A DNA stretch of 64,000 nt from Candidatus Poribacteria bacterium (GCA_028824685.1 JAPPCZ010000010.1:1-64000); one strand, 5' to 3'; counted from the stretch's first letter, positions 1-9,217 are shown. Notes: generated by a model not told the origin, from the letters alone. A program made the numbers and translations.

Positions 1-194
1 ATGATACAACCGGTAAGGTGATACGGTCACTTTCGCTCGGTTTTCAATCCGCAGGTTTCTATAATAGTCGGGAACGTGCCGCGTATTGGGATGGCAAGAA
101 TGCTTTGGGAGAAAGCGTTGCGAGTGGTGTGTATTTCTACCAGTTGGCTACACCATCCTTCCAGCAAACACGACGACTCGTCATTGTAAAGTAG
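1..194 (+). CDS. 3' end of a secreted protein with FlgD/T9SS-like C-terminal module (partial)
   Basis: The window opens inside a reading frame (first complete codon at base 3) that ends with TAG at 192-194. The 63 or so visible residues are nearly identical to the last residues of the protein ending at 3386: YDTTGKVIRSLSLG, then a YFYQL-type strand, ending RRLVIVK. This module is the C-terminal domain seen on many secreted proteins of Bacteroidetes-like and poribacterial genomes (family knowledge), where it is believed to act in export or surface attachment. The rest of the protein lies upstream of the window. The near identity, including homologous sequence after the stop, shows that this gene and the next are tandem duplicates. 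Confidence 0.85.
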   Translation, partial: DTTGKVIRSLSLGFQSAGFYNSRERAAYWDGKNALGESVASGVYFYQLATPSFQQTRRLVIVK

Positions 195-215
195 AGTCCA
201 TCTCTATAGAATCAA

Positions 216-256
216 CAAGTGTCATATTTGTGCTAACGGTGCAAATGTGACACCTG
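216..256 (+). terminator. Hairpin after the partial gene, probable terminator
   Basis: The arms CAAGTGTCATATTTG and CAAATGTGACACCTG pair with two mismatches or wobbles, 22 bases after the stop codon. The same hairpin, with a different but still paired sequence, follows the paralogous gene at 3408-3449. No strong T-run follows, so termination is inferred from position and conserved pairing. Confidence 0.5.
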
Positions 257-740
257 CTGATTATAAAAAGAGGGTAAATCCTAACTCAGCAAATTCCCTC
301 CCTTGCTATAAGTGACAATCTTCTTATCCTTAGAATTTAGATTTCCAACATAAGAGAATTATGAAAACAGATGAGATTTCCCTTGCCTTTTTTGAGAAAT
401 TGTTACATACTTTACATAATACTTCTGAATCTACCAGAAATATCCGATCTATGCTTTTACAGTATTGCTAAACGCAAATTTGTAATACTTCAACTACAAG
501 CATCGTCCCACGGAATGGGATATCTGACATATTTTATAAATCTTTATAGTAAATTATGTAAATAAGTTCACATATATTCTGTGAATCAACGCTGAATGCG
601 CTTTGGGCATTCAGCGGGAGCGATCTCCGAATCGCGACAAAACCACTAATAGACGGGAATCGGAGTTCCCTCCTACAGATCAGATGTAAAGTTAATTGTA
701 AAATCCACTATAAAGGAAAAATTTAGGGGAGTTTCTCATT
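257..740. other. Gene-free spacer with a repeat element
   Basis: No convincing gene was found. Bases 257-345 are still recognisably related to the sequence after the stop at 3386, so the duplication extends past the coding region. The stretch 540-715 is a miniature element described separately. A 64-codon open frame at 371-565 has no ribosome binding site or recognisable composition and was not accepted. Confidence 0.6.
540..715. mobile_element. Miniature element, CTTTATAGT...ACTATAAAG ends (copy 1)
   Basis: The left end TTTATAGTAAATTATGTA and right end TAATTGTAAAATCCACTATAAA form an imperfect inverted repeat. Inside are an AATCAACGCTGAATGCG... / GGCATTCAGCGGG stem and the pair AGCGATCTCCGAATCGCGAC / GGGAATCGGAGTTCCCTCC. 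A second copy with the same ends and the same internal modules in a different order lies at 42938-43130, also just upstream of a secreted-protein gene. I see no clear target-site duplication. Confidence 0.5.
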
Positions 741-3386
741 ATGCAAAATCAGATCAAAACCAGTTTTTTATTTATCATATTTACTTTGTTCATGTGCTTT
801 AATACCTTTTTCATAGGGAACACTGCGGCACAAGTTAACACTGCATCCGCCAGCGACAACTATACATTCGAGACAATCGACGTTCCGGGTATAGAGTTCT
901 TAGCGTTGACAGCAAGTAGCGACTTTGAGGATTACGCCGGCAACACGCCGAGTGCTGATGGAGAAAAAATGGTCGGTTTTACCTTCATTGACGGTGTTTT
1001 TGAGACCCACGATTTCCCCGGCTCGAAAAACACCTATTTCTACGCACTCGGTAATAATGGACTTGCTGCGGGGCACTACGAGGATAGCGATGGTCTTTTC
1101 CACGGAGTCATCTTGGAAGATGGTGAGTTGCGGCAATACGATTTTCCGAATTCTGTTGAAACGGAGATATACGGATATAGTGATTCGACGGGCGCATTGA
1201 CGGGTAATTTCACTGATGCGTCTGGTGTTCGTCGTGGATTCTCAGGGGAGACAATTGTTGAGTTCCCTGGGGCATCGGAAACTTATGCCGATTTTGTAAG
1301 CGGGTTAGGCAATATCGTGGGTAGCTACGTAGATGCTGATGGCACATATCGTGCATACCTGCGTGGGCCAGGAGGTAGTTTCGCCACTCTGGATATTCCA
1401 GAAATACCAAATCAGGAATACTTTTTTCTACACGGTATTAACGATGCACTGGTTGCCGTCGGCAGAGCGAAAGGGGCGGATGGTGTCCCGCTCACCTTTG
1501 TCGGCAACCCCCTCAGGCTACAAGAATTGAAGGTTCCGGGTGCTGTTAGCACGGAAGGCTGGAATGTTAATCAGGATGGTTCTGTCGTTGGACACTATGA
1601 CACAGCAGATGGACGCAGACACGGGTTTATCGCCAGACCCGCACAGGAGACTATTCCGCGACCACCTCCTGACCTCAGCTATACGTTTGAGAGTATTGAT
1701 GTTCCGGGAATAGATTTTTTAGCAGTGACGGCAAGTAGCGACTTTTTTGATTACGCCGGCAACATGCGGGGACCTGATGGAGAAAAAGATGTAGCCTTTA
1801 CGCTCATTGATGGCGTTTTTAAGACCTACGACTTTCCCGACTCGCAAGGCACCTATTTCTATGCGTTGGGTAATAATGGAATCGCTGCCGGACACTACAA
1901 GGATAGCGATGGTCTTTTTCACGGTGTTATCTTAGAAAATGGTGAGTTGCGGCAATACGATTTCCCCAACTCTGTTCAAACGGAGATATACGGGTATAGT
2001 GATTCGACGGGAGCACTGACGGGTAGTTTTGTAGATGCTTCTGGAGTTCGCCGCGGGTTTTCAGGAGACACAATAGTCGAGTTCCCTGGGGCACCGGAAA
2101 CTTACGCCGATTTTGTGAGTTGGACACGTCATATCGTGGGCAGCTACAGAGATGCTGATGGCATATATCATGCATACATGCGTAGCTCAGTGGGCAGATT
2201 TCTATCTATTGATCTTCCAAACGCACTAAATCTGGAATACTTTTTTCTGCACGGTCTCAACAGGGCAAGGACTGTCGTTGGGCGAGCAAAAGCGGTGGGT
2301 GATGTCCCGCGCACCTATGTCGGCAGCCCCCTCAATCTAAAAGAATTGCAGTTTCCGGGTGCTGTTAGCACAGAGGGTTGGAATATCAATGAGGACGGTT
2401 CTGTCGTTGGGCATTATGACTCAGTCGATGGACGCAGACACGGGTTTATCGCCAGACTCGTTCCCAAAGCAGAGGGTGATCGTTTTGGCAACATCTTCAA
2501 CGTTACGTTGACGAAAGGGTTGAACATGCTTTCTCTGCCCTTAGCATCACCAAAACCGATGACCGCAAAATCACTGGCTGGGATAGCGGGGGCAACTATG
2601 GTCATAGCACTTGATGCTGAAAACCAACGTTTTATCGGTTGGACACCAGACGCGCCTAACGATGGATTCACAATTGAAGGCGGACAAGGCTATATCGCCA
2701 ATGTTCCACAAACTCGCAACTTTGCTTTTGTCGGATCACGCTGGGAGAATCAAACGGAGGCAGCAGCACCTGCAATATCCAAGGTACCGGAAGCGTGGGC
2801 TTTTGTAGTTAGTGGGCACTTAGAAGGTAAATCAACATTTGACGGCTATCAAGTCATCGTCCACAACCTCAGAACAAACAGCACAATAACCGCCTCAGTG
2901 CAAGGCGATTACTTCGCGGCTGCGACTGCCGACTTGGCGCGACGAAGCGTCGTGCAAGTTGGAGACGTGATTGAATTACGTGTCATCGGTCCGGGTGGAA
3001 ATGTTGAATCACAAAACCTTACTTTCAAAGTAACTCCTGAGAACTTGACAAACGCTGTTTTGTCTGTCAATCTTGATAGTATTGGCAAACCAAATCAGAA
3101 TCAGTTGTTGCAGAACTACCCAAATCCATTTAATCCGGAGACGTGGATTCCCTATCAACTCTCACAAGACAGTCCTGTATCGGTCTCCATTTATGATACA
3201 ACCGGTAAGGTGATACGGTCACTTTCGCTCGGTTTTCAATCCGCAGGCTTCTATAACAGTCGGGAACGTGCTGCTTTTTGGGATGGCAAAAATACTTTAG
3301 GAGAAAGCGTTGCGAGTGGTGTCTATTTTTACCAGTTGACAACACCAACCTTCCAGCAAACACGGCGACTCGTTATTGTAAAGTAG
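741..3386 (+). CDS. Secreted protein with duplicated HAF/propeller-like domain and sorting-like C-terminus
   Basis: This 881-residue protein has an N-terminal signal peptide (hydrophobic to about residue 30, ending near TAAQV). A domain of about 265 residues occurs twice in tandem (about 41-305 and 316-580). It is built from short strands rich in GINDALVAVGRA- and DGSVVGHYD-type motifs, resembling HAF-repeat extracellular propellers (inference). A beta-rich linker domain starting TKGLNMLSLPL follows near 593, and a FlgD/T9SS-like module beginning NYPNPFNPETWIPY occupies the last 100 residues. A GGGGAG ribosome site precedes the ATG by 8 bases. The two internal copies are highly similar at DNA level, so the duplication is fairly recent. 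Function is unknown; a surface or secreted binding protein is likely. Confidence 0.8.
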   Translation: MQNQIKTSFLFIIFTLFMCFNTFFIGNTAAQVNTASASDNYTFETIDVPGIEFLALTASSDFEDYAGNTPSADGEKMVGFTFIDGVFETHDFPGSKNTYFYALGNNGLAAGHYEDSDGLFHGVILEDGELRQYDFPNSVETEIYGYSDSTGALTGNFTDASGVRRGFSGETIVEFPGASETYADFVSGLGNIVGSYVDADGTYRAYLRGPGGSFATLDIPEIPNQEYFFLHGINDALVAVGRAKGADGVPLTFVGNPLRLQELKVPGAVSTEGWNVNQDGSVVGHYDTADGRRHGFIARPAQETIPRPPPDLSYTFESIDVPGIDFLAVTASSDFFDYAGNMRGPDGEKDVAFTLIDGVFKTYDFPDSQGTYFYALGNNGIAAGHYKDSDGLFHGVILENGELRQYDFPNSVQTEIYGYSDSTGALTGSFVDASGVRRGFSGDTIVEFPGAPETYADFVSWTRHIVGSYRDADGIYHAYMRSSVGRFLSIDLPNALNLEYFFLHGLNRARTVVGRAKAVGDVPRTYVGSPLNLKELQFPGAVSTEGWNINEDGSVVGHYDSVDGRRHGFIARLVPKAEGDRFGNIFNVTLTKGLNMLSLPLASPKPMTAKSLAGIAGATMVIALDAENQRFIGWTPDAPNDGFTIEGGQGYIANVPQTRNFAFVGSRWENQTEAAAPAISKVPEAWAFVVSGHLEGKSTFDGYQVIVHNLRTNSTITASVQGDYFAAATADLARRSVVQVGDVIELRVIGPGGNVESQNLTFKVTPENLTNAVLSVNLDSIGKPNQNQLLQNYPNPFNPETWIPYQLSQDSPVSVSIYDTTGKVIRSLSLGFQSAGFYNSRERAAFWDGKNTLGESVASGVYFYQLTTPTFQQTRRLVIVK

Positions 3387-3407
3387 AGTCAACCTATATC
3401 GAACAAA

Positions 3408-3449
3408 CAAGTGCCACAAGTTGTGCCATCGGTGCAACTGTGGCACTTG
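3408..3449 (+). terminator. Hairpin after the propeller-like gene, probable terminator
   Basis: The arms CAAGTGCCACAAGTTG and CAACTGTGGCACTTG are complementary apart from one bulged base, around an 11-base loop, 21 bases after the stop. Compared with the hairpin at 216-256, the inner arm bases change on both sides (GTTG/CAAC here, TTTG/CAAA there), so pairing is preserved. Confidence 0.55.
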
Positions 3450-3540
3450 TTGGATTAAAAAGACGTGTGAATCCCAACTCACCAAATTGTCTGTCTTGTT
3501 GTAAGCGACAATCCACTTATCCTTAGAGTTAAAAATCGAA

Positions 3541-3709
3541 TTATACCATTTCTAAATAATGATAGGGCATTATTTTATAAATCGGTTGTCCGAATGCAAC
3601 ACCCTCTTCTGTAGGATCGACCTCCTGGTCGCGACCAGGAGGTCGATCCTACAAAGCAAAGAAACTCATAAATCGGAATGATACTTTGTCAATTAGAAGT
3701 GGTATTATA
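3541..3709. repeat. Composite repeat: imperfect inverted ends around a 44-bp perfect palindrome
   Basis: The outer ends TATACCATTTCTAA (from 3543) and TTAGAAGTGGTATTA (from 3693) are near-perfect inverted repeats. Inside, bases 3610-3653 form a perfect 44-bp palindrome whose half is TGTAGGATCGACCTCCTGGT plus CG. The same palindrome with paired substitutions is at 29050-29093. This is probably a non-autonomous repeat; no transposase is present. Confidence 0.5.
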
Positions 3710-3889
3710 TACCGTTTCTGAGATTTTATAGCGCATTCGCAGTATTTTTGAAATATGAGTATACAGTAATTTTGGCAATAGTTTACTCAGAATATTTCCG
3801 CAAAATCTGTGTAAGTTTTTCCTGCATTTGTTCTATTGTCTCATACAACTGATAAAACAATTTCGCTCTGATGTAAATTATAATACTTT

Positions 3890-3918
3890 TTGACAAAATT
3901 GTATTATTTTGGCATAAT
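3890..3918 (+). promoter_or_regulatory. Sigma-70-type promoter TTGACA-17-CATAAT
   Basis: A consensus -35 TTGACA at 3890-3895 is followed after 17 bases by CATAAT at 3913-3918 in an AT-rich context. It points toward the LamG gene at 4235, but a miniature transposon now sits between the two, so the native leader has been lengthened by about 216 bases. Confidence 0.55.
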
Positions 3919-3938
3919 AGTTGACATCATACACGAGC

Positions 3939-4145
3939 TAGGGTTATTCAGTTTTAAGAATAATCGGTTAATAGGTTTTACTGAGAGTATATATTGTAGG
4001 TCGGGTTGAGTTTACGAAACCCGACAGGATCGCACTGTCACACTAAGATTGTCGGGTTTCGTAAACTCTACCCGACCTACAATGCGACTGTAAATATTAA
4101 CGTTTGCAATAAAATGCACAGAAAACTGAAAACTGAATAACCCTG
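3939..4145. mobile_element. MITE-like element, TIR AGGGTTATTCAGTTTT (copy 1)
   Basis: The element is about 207 bp, bounded by AGGGTTATTCAGTTTT (3940-3955) and its exact complement AAAACTGAATAACCCT (4129-4144). The flanks are TACACGAGC (3930-3938) and TACACGATC (4146-4154), a 9-bp target duplication with one mismatch. The interior carries a large inverted repeat, GTAGGTCGGGTTGAGTTTAC... and ...GTAAACTCTACCCGACCTAC (about 3998-4081). No open frame is inside, so it would need a transposase in trans. A second copy with a perfect 9-bp duplication is at 16462-16802. Confidence 0.8.
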
Positions 4146-4234
4146 TACACGATCAACCCGAATTGGAACGCATCTATCTAAAAACGACAATTCATCCCAA
4201 GATGACAACGTTTTTATAGGAGGTAACTGTCTTT

Positions 4235-5092
4235 ATGTTTCGAGTATTAACGAAAGGTAACGATTTTAAACTTGTAATACTTCTTTCTTGTATCTGCTTG
4301 TTGATATTAGCGTTTTTACCAGTTACGCCAGCAGATGCACAACGCGACGAAAACACAGTCGCGGGAATCTGGACTTTTGACGATGGCACGGCAAATGATA
4401 CTTCACCTCAAAAATTAAATGGTATTGTTGTCGGGAAACCAGAATCCGTTAACGGTATCGCAAAAAAAGCTTTAAAATTCGACGGTACAAGCGACGGTAT
4501 AAAGATTCCTGATTCCAATAGAATCAACATTGGCGGTCCATTCCCTAAACGAACCGTAGCAGCACTTTTCAGCTGCGATAATGTTAACAAAAATCAAAAA
4601 CAGGTGATTTTTGAAGAAGGTGGCCGGACTCGTGGATTAGTTATCTATGTGTTCGATGGTAAAGTCTACGTTGGCGGATGGAATCGCGCCGAGTACAATT
4701 GGAACGGTGAATGGCTATCCGCTGACATAAAGTCAGACAGATGGTATCATGTTGGTTTAGTCATTCGCGATGCTGCTGGCAAGGTGGAAAAAGATAAGTT
4801 TGAAATGTGGTTAGATGGCAAACTCATCGAAAAAGCCGATGGTGGTCAGCTTCATGCACACGGCGATGATAACGCAATCGGTTTTGTCAACCAGAATGCC
4901 GTTTACCACGATGAAGGTGGCGCGGGTACTAATATTGACTTCTTCGGCGGTTTAATTGATGAAGTCGTGATTTACGGTTCATCTTTCAATCAGGGAGATT
5001 TTGGGGAACTCACGCAACCCTTAAGTGTTGAACCGCAAGGAAAATTCACAACAACTTGGGCAAATATGAAAGCCCAACGCACCCAAGATTAG
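4235..5092 (+). CDS. Secreted LamG/concanavalin A-like protein
   Basis: This 285-residue protein has a signal peptide (hydrophobic about residues 11-28, cleavage near ADA) followed by one LamG-like jelly-roll domain. Typical signals are VAGIWTFDDGTANDTS, KALKFDGTSDGIKIPDS, DRWYHVGLVIRD, KFEMWLDGKLI and GLIDEVVIYG. Such domains commonly bind glycans (family knowledge). The protein ends with VEPQGKFTTTWANMKAQ, a tail shared with three other secreted proteins here. A GGAGGTAAC ribosome site precedes the ATG. It is about two-thirds similar to the next gene, its tandem paralogue. Ligand unknown. Confidence 0.85.
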   Translation: MFRVLTKGNDFKLVILLSCICLLILAFLPVTPADAQRDENTVAGIWTFDDGTANDTSPQKLNGIVVGKPESVNGIAKKALKFDGTSDGIKIPDSNRINIGGPFPKRTVAALFSCDNVNKNQKQVIFEEGGRTRGLVIYVFDGKVYVGGWNRAEYNWNGEWLSADIKSDRWYHVGLVIRDAAGKVEKDKFEMWLDGKLIEKADGGQLHAHGDDNAIGFVNQNAVYHDEGGAGTNIDFFGGLIDEVVIYGSSFNQGDFGELTQPLSVEPQGKFTTTWANMKAQRTQD

Positions 5093-5213
5093 TTTTTACC
5101 AGAGCTTGCGCAAATTTCCAGATAGTGACGATATTCGCCGCATGTCTCCAAACTGCGTAAGTCCTGTCATTCCATAGCGGACAAGATTCCGCTTTTACAA
5201 AGGAGTAATATAA

Positions 5214-6044
5214 ATGAAAAGGTTTATCTGTATTTTAAGTGTTTTACTCATATTAATTGCCGTATCAATCCATGCAGCGAGAGACGAAGAAACTGTTAGA
5301 GCAATTTGGACTTTTGATGAAGGTGATGCCGCAGACACTTCCGGGCACGATGTAAACGGAACGTTAGCTGGCGAACCAGAAGTTGTTGACGGTATTGTTG
5401 GCAAAGCACTAAAGTTTGATGGTGTAGACGATGGTGTTAAACTACCAGATTCAAACGGACTCAACACAGGCGGTCCTTTCATGAACCGAACGATCGCTGC
5501 TTACTTCAATTGTTCTGATGTCAGTATAACAGACCATAAACAGACGATTTTTGATGAAGGTGGACGCACCCGCGGTTTTGTCGTCAATGTCTTTGATGGC
5601 AAAGTCTATGTCGGGGCATGGAATCGTGCAGAATATCAATGGGCTGGTGCATGGCCCTCTGCCCCTGTCGAATCTGACAGATGGTATCACGTTGCGCTGG
5701 TCATCCGAGATGGATCCAATGCCGTTGAAGATGACAAATTTGAGATGTGGCTTGATGGAGAAATGATCGCCAGTGAACCCGGTGGGCAGCTCTTCGCACA
5801 CGGCGACAACACTGGCATTGCACATACCAATCAAAATGCAGTTTTCCATGATGACGATGGGGCAGGCACCGACATTCACTTTTTCGGTGGAATCATTGAT
5901 GAAGTTATTGTTTATAACTCTGCTTTTGATGCTGATGATTTCGCTGAATACGCAGAAGTGATTAAGGCTACCACAAGTGTGGAACCACAAGGAAAATATA
6001 CAACTACGTGGGGCACGCTTAAAGCACAAAGGATAAGACGGTAA
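5214..6044 (+). CDS. Secreted LamG/concanavalin A-like protein (paralogue)
   Basis: This 276-residue tandem paralogue of the preceding gene, 121 bases away, has a signal peptide of about 19 residues ending IHAAR. A single LamG-like fold follows, with TVRAIWTFDEGDAAD, ALKFDGVDDGVKLPDS, DRWYHVALVIRDG, KFEMWLDGEMI and GGIIDEVIVYN. It ends VEPQGKYTTTWGTLKAQR, the recurrent tail. AAAGGAG lies 10 bases before the ATG. A terminator at 6096-6130 closes the pair. Confidence 0.85.
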   Translation: MKRFICILSVLLILIAVSIHAARDEETVRAIWTFDEGDAADTSGHDVNGTLAGEPEVVDGIVGKALKFDGVDDGVKLPDSNGLNTGGPFMNRTIAAYFNCSDVSITDHKQTIFDEGGRTRGFVVNVFDGKVYVGAWNRAEYQWAGAWPSAPVESDRWYHVALVIRDGSNAVEDDKFEMWLDGEMIASEPGGQLFAHGDNTGIAHTNQNAVFHDDDGAGTDIHFFGGIIDEVIVYNSAFDADDFAEYAEVIKATTSVEPQGKYTTTWGTLKAQRIRR

Positions 6045-6095
6045 TACTGCGTCACGTATTCAATGTAAAATGCGAATTTACGTTTTCTGTTCTAT

Positions 6096-6130
6096 AGCAC
6101 GGTAGTTTTATGGCTACCGTGCTTCTTTGT
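6096..6130 (+). terminator. Rho-independent terminator after the LamG pair
   Basis: A perfect 10-bp stem, AGCACGGTAG (6096-6105) with CTACCGTGCT (6114-6123), closes an 8-base loop and is followed by TCTTTGTTT. It lies 51 bases after the second LamG stop codon. Confidence 0.8.
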
Positions 6131-6259
6131 TTATGTGCAGAATTTACATATTCGTTGCCAAAATGACACAATCCGTGCCGCATTTGTCCCATCTATGCCA
6201 TTTTTTCCATAATGCTGTTTGTAATAGAGCGATTTATTTTGCCTTTTCTATACCCGATG

Positions 6260-6286
6260 TTGGCACAGATTTTGCTCCTCTATAAT
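6260..6286 (+). promoter_or_regulatory. Possible clpB promoter
   Basis: TTGGCA at 6260-6265 and a perfect TATAAT at 6281-6286 are separated by 15 bases, shorter than optimal. Transcription would begin near 6293, so translation cannot start at the upstream in-frame ATG at 6212; this supports the ATG at 6314. No heat-shock operator was recognised. Confidence 0.4.
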
Positions 6287-6313
6287 AAAATGGAAATGCC
6301 TAAGGAGATAAAA

Positions 6314-8911
6314 ATGAGATTAGATAAATTTACAATTAAAGCACAAGAAGCACTACAATCAGCACAAACTTTAGCAAGTGAGGCACAAAACTCGGAACTT
6401 AGTGTTGAGCATCTCATGCTTGCCCTCATTAAACAGACAGACGGAATAGTCACGCCAATTTTTCAGAAATTAGGTGTAGATATACAAGGAATTACATCAG
6501 CACTTGAGAATGTCGTTCAAAAAGCACCTAAAGTACAGGGAGTAAGTTCGGAACTACACGTCTCAAGAACCTTACAATCCGCCCTGGAAACTGCTCTTAA
6601 AGAGGCAACGACACTCAAAGATGAGTATGTTAGCACTGAACACCTTCTAATCGCCTGTGCAGAATCAAAACAGAGCGATGTCGGGCAAATCCTACGCGAT
6701 GTAGGTGTAACAAAGGATAAAATCCTCAAAGCACTCGTGGACATCCGCGGTACACAACGGATAACGGATCAGAATCCTGAAGACAAATACCAAGCACTGA
6801 CACGTTTTGGCAGAGAACTCACGCAAGAAGCGATGTCCGGTAAACTTGATCCGGTAATTGGCAGAGATGATGAAATTCGACGGGTGATGCAAGTGCTATC
6901 ACGTAGACGAAAAAATAACCCGGTCCTAATTGGTGAACCTGGCGTTGGAAAAACTGCTATTGTAGAAGGATTGGCACAACGCATCGCGGATGGTGATATT
7001 CCCGAAAGTCTGCGGGAAAAACGGCTCATCGCGCTTGATTTAGGTGCACTCATCGCGGGCAGTAAATATCGTGGTGAATTTGAAGACAGATTGAAAGCAG
7101 TTCTTGCAGATGTTGAACAAGCAGAGGGACAGGTGGTTCTTTTCATTGATGAACTTCATACGATTGTCGGGGCAGGTGCCGCAGAAGGAGCGGTGGACGC
7201 ATCTAATATGTTAAAACCTGCTTTAGCACGCGGTGAATTGCGTTGCATCGGTGCAACAACACTTGACGAATACCGTAAACACATTGAAAAAGATGCTGCC
7301 TTAGAGCGACGATTCCAACCTGTCCAAGTCCAAGAACCTTCTGTTGAGGATACAATCGCTATTCTTCGTGGATTGAAGGAAAAGTACGAAACGCATCACG
7401 GCGTTCAAATCCAAGATAATGCGATTGTTGCTGCTGCCACCCTCTCGAAACGGTATATTTCTGATCGCTTCCTCCCGGATAAAGCGGTTGATTTGGTAGA
7501 TGAAGCAGCATCACGGTTGCGGATTGAGATTGATAGTGTGCCAGAGCAAATTGACGAAGTGGAACGCCGTATCATACAACTCCAAATTGAGCAGCAAGCA
7601 CTGGAAAAAGAGGTAGATGAAGTTTCAAAACAACGCTTGGACAACTTGAATATTGAACTTGCGGAATTAAGGGAAAAGTCAGATGCACTCAAAGCAGGTT
7701 GGCAAAACGAAAAAACAAATCTGGTAAAAATCCGAGAATTGATGGAACAAATTGAGGAACTCCGCATTGAATCTGAACAAGCAAAACGCACTGGTAATCT
7801 TGCCAAAGCGTCAGAACTTGAATACGGCAAAATACCTGCACTTGAGGCGCAGCTCAAAACCTTACGTGAGGTGGTTGAAACGGAAACTAACGGCACCCAA
7901 ATGCTAAAAGAACGCGTGAGTGCTGAAGATATTGCTGAGATTGTAGCGAAATGGACCGGTATTCCGGTTTACCGACTCATGGAAGGTGAAACACAAAAAC
8001 TGCTTCACATGGAAGAAAGGTTACGTGAACAAGTCATCGGACAGAATGAAGCGGTTTTGGCAGTATCCAACGCGATTCGTCGCTCCCGCGTTGGTCTCGG
8101 CGACCCGGAACGACCTCTTGGTTCTTTCCTATTTATGGGACCTACCGGTGTCGGCAAAACACACCTCGCAAAATCACTCGCTGAATTTTTGTTTGACGAT
8201 GTTAACGCCATCGTGCGCGTTGATATGAGCGAATACATGGAGAAACATACCGTCTCCAGACTTATCGGTGCACCGCCGGGATACGTTGGATACGATGAAG
8301 GTGGACAGTTGACCGAAGCGGTTAGACGACATCCCTATTGTGTTATCCTTCTTGACGAGGTTGAAAAAGCACATACAGAAGTATTCAATGTCCTACTCCA
8401 GATGCTTGATGACGGAAGAATGACGGACGGGCAAGGACGCACGGTGGATTTCAAGAATACAGTCGTCATCATGACCTCAAACATTGGTAGTCAATGGATT
8501 AGCGATACACATCTCGGCACAGAAGAAATTCGACGTAAGATGATGGACGCTTTGCAAGCACATTTCCCACCAGAATTTCTGAATCGTGTAGATGATCTAA
8601 TCATATTTGATCGTCTTGGCATTGAGGAATTGAAGCAGATTGTAACGCTTGAACTTTCCAGTCTAAGTGTCCGATTCGCAGAAAAGGATATGACACTTAA
8701 ATTAACTGAATTGGTGAAAGCAGAATTGGTAAAACGTGGATTTGATGCCGTATACGGTGCGCGACCATTACGACGGACAATCCAACGTGACATCCTTAAC
8801 CCATTGGCAATTGATATACTTGAAGGCAACTTCCATGATGGCGATGCCATCGCTGCAGATTTTGTGGATGGGGAGTTCGTTTTTAGCGTTGAAAAGTTTG
8901 AAATGGATTGA
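6314..8911 (+). CDS. clpB: ATP-dependent disaggregase ClpB
   Basis: The protein has 865 residues, near the usual 857. Order of parts: Clp N-domain ([15 protein letters not shown], about 1-145); first AAA+ module with Walker A GEPGVGKT near 207 and Walker B VVLFIDE; coiled-coil middle domain (about 410-525); second AAA+ module with GPTGVGKT near 609, VILLDE and arginine-finger region FLNRVDD. It rescues aggregated cytosolic proteins together with DnaK (family knowledge); dnaK is not in the window. I chose the ATG at 6314, with AAGGAG upstream and the canonical first residues MRLDKFT; the longer frame from 6212 adds 34 residues not typical of ClpB. Confidence 0.96.
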   Translation: MRLDKFTIKAQEALQSAQTLASEAQNSELSVEHLMLALIKQTDGIVTPIFQKLGVDIQGITSALENVVQKAPKVQGVSSELHVSRTLQSALETALKEATTLKDEYVSTEHLLIACAESKQSDVGQILRDVGVTKDKILKALVDIRGTQRITDQNPEDKYQALTRFGRELTQEAMSGKLDPVIGRDDEIRRVMQVLSRRRKNNPVLIGEPGVGKTAIVEGLAQRIADGDIPESLREKRLIALDLGALIAGSKYRGEFEDRLKAVLADVEQAEGQVVLFIDELHTIVGAGAAEGAVDASNMLKPALARGELRCIGATTLDEYRKHIEKDAALERRFQPVQVQEPSVEDTIAILRGLKEKYETHHGVQIQDNAIVAAATLSKRYISDRFLPDKAVDLVDEAASRLRIEIDSVPEQIDEVERRIIQLQIEQQALEKEVDEVSKQRLDNLNIELAELREKSDALKAGWQNEKTNLVKIRELMEQIEELRIESEQAKRTGNLAKASELEYGKIPALEAQLKTLREVVETETNGTQMLKERVSAEDIAEIVAKWTGIPVYRLMEGETQKLLHMEERLREQVIGQNEAVLAVSNAIRRSRVGLGDPERPLGSFLFMGPTGVGKTHLAKSLAEFLFDDVNAIVRVDMSEYMEKHTVSRLIGAPPGYVGYDEGGQLTEAVRRHPYCVILLDEVEKAHTEVFNVLLQMLDDGRMTDGQGRTVDFKNTVVIMTSNIGSQWISDTHLGTEEIRRKMMDALQAHFPPEFLNRVDDLIIFDRLGIEELKQIVTLELSSLSVRFAEKDMTLKLTELVKAELVKRGFDAVYGARPLRRTIQRDILNPLAIDILEGNFHDGDAIAADFVDGEFVFSVEKFEMD

Positions 8912-8965
8912 CATTTATCCAAATTTCATGGTATTTTATTGTATATTTGAATTCACGGAGGAACA

Positions 8966-9217
8966 ATGGAACACCCAAAATGGACAGATGCCGATTCACG
9001 TAGAGCCAAGCATATCTGGGCAGAGTACCAGAAACAGCATGATATTACTGATCAAATTGGGCAGACAGCTGGGATTGATCCGAAAAGTGGCAGGATTTGG
9101 TTCGGTGCCTCCATTATAGAAATCGTCGAACATCGACGTGCTGAAGGTTTGACTTCTCCACTCTTCTTTGAGCGAGTTGGCTTTAAAACATATTTTCAAA
9201 AAGGCGGTCATCAATGA
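8966..9217 (+). CDS. Small protein of an aspartic-protease cassette, function unknown
   Basis: This 83-residue soluble protein begins MEHPKWTDADSRRAKHIWAEY after a GGAGGAACA ribosome site. I do not recognise the family. It contains charged helices, a GIDPKSGRIWFGASIIEI segment and a basic C-terminus. Its stop overlaps the start of the next gene (ATGATG at 9214-9219), so the two are probably translationally coupled. The size, the overlap and the partner resemble a two-gene cassette of toxin-antitoxin style, but that is only an inference from layout. Confidence 0.6.
   Translation: MEHPKWTDADSRRAKHIWAEYQKQHDITDQIGQTAGIDPKSGRIWFGASIIEIVEHRRAEGLTSPLFFERVGFKTYFQKGGHQ

Noticed and set aside
371..565. 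64-codon open frame on the plus strand
   Set aside because: No ribosome site and no recognisable protein; the right end runs into the miniature element at 540. Treated as chance.
5451..6029. Long antisense open frame (192 codons) under a LamG gene
   Set aside because: The sense strand is clearly a LamG protein with signal peptide and paralogue; the antisense frame gives no recognisable protein.
7405..7896. Antisense open frame under clpB (163 codons)
   Set aside because: Serine-rich mirror of the coiled-coil domain codons of clpB; a typical shadow frame.
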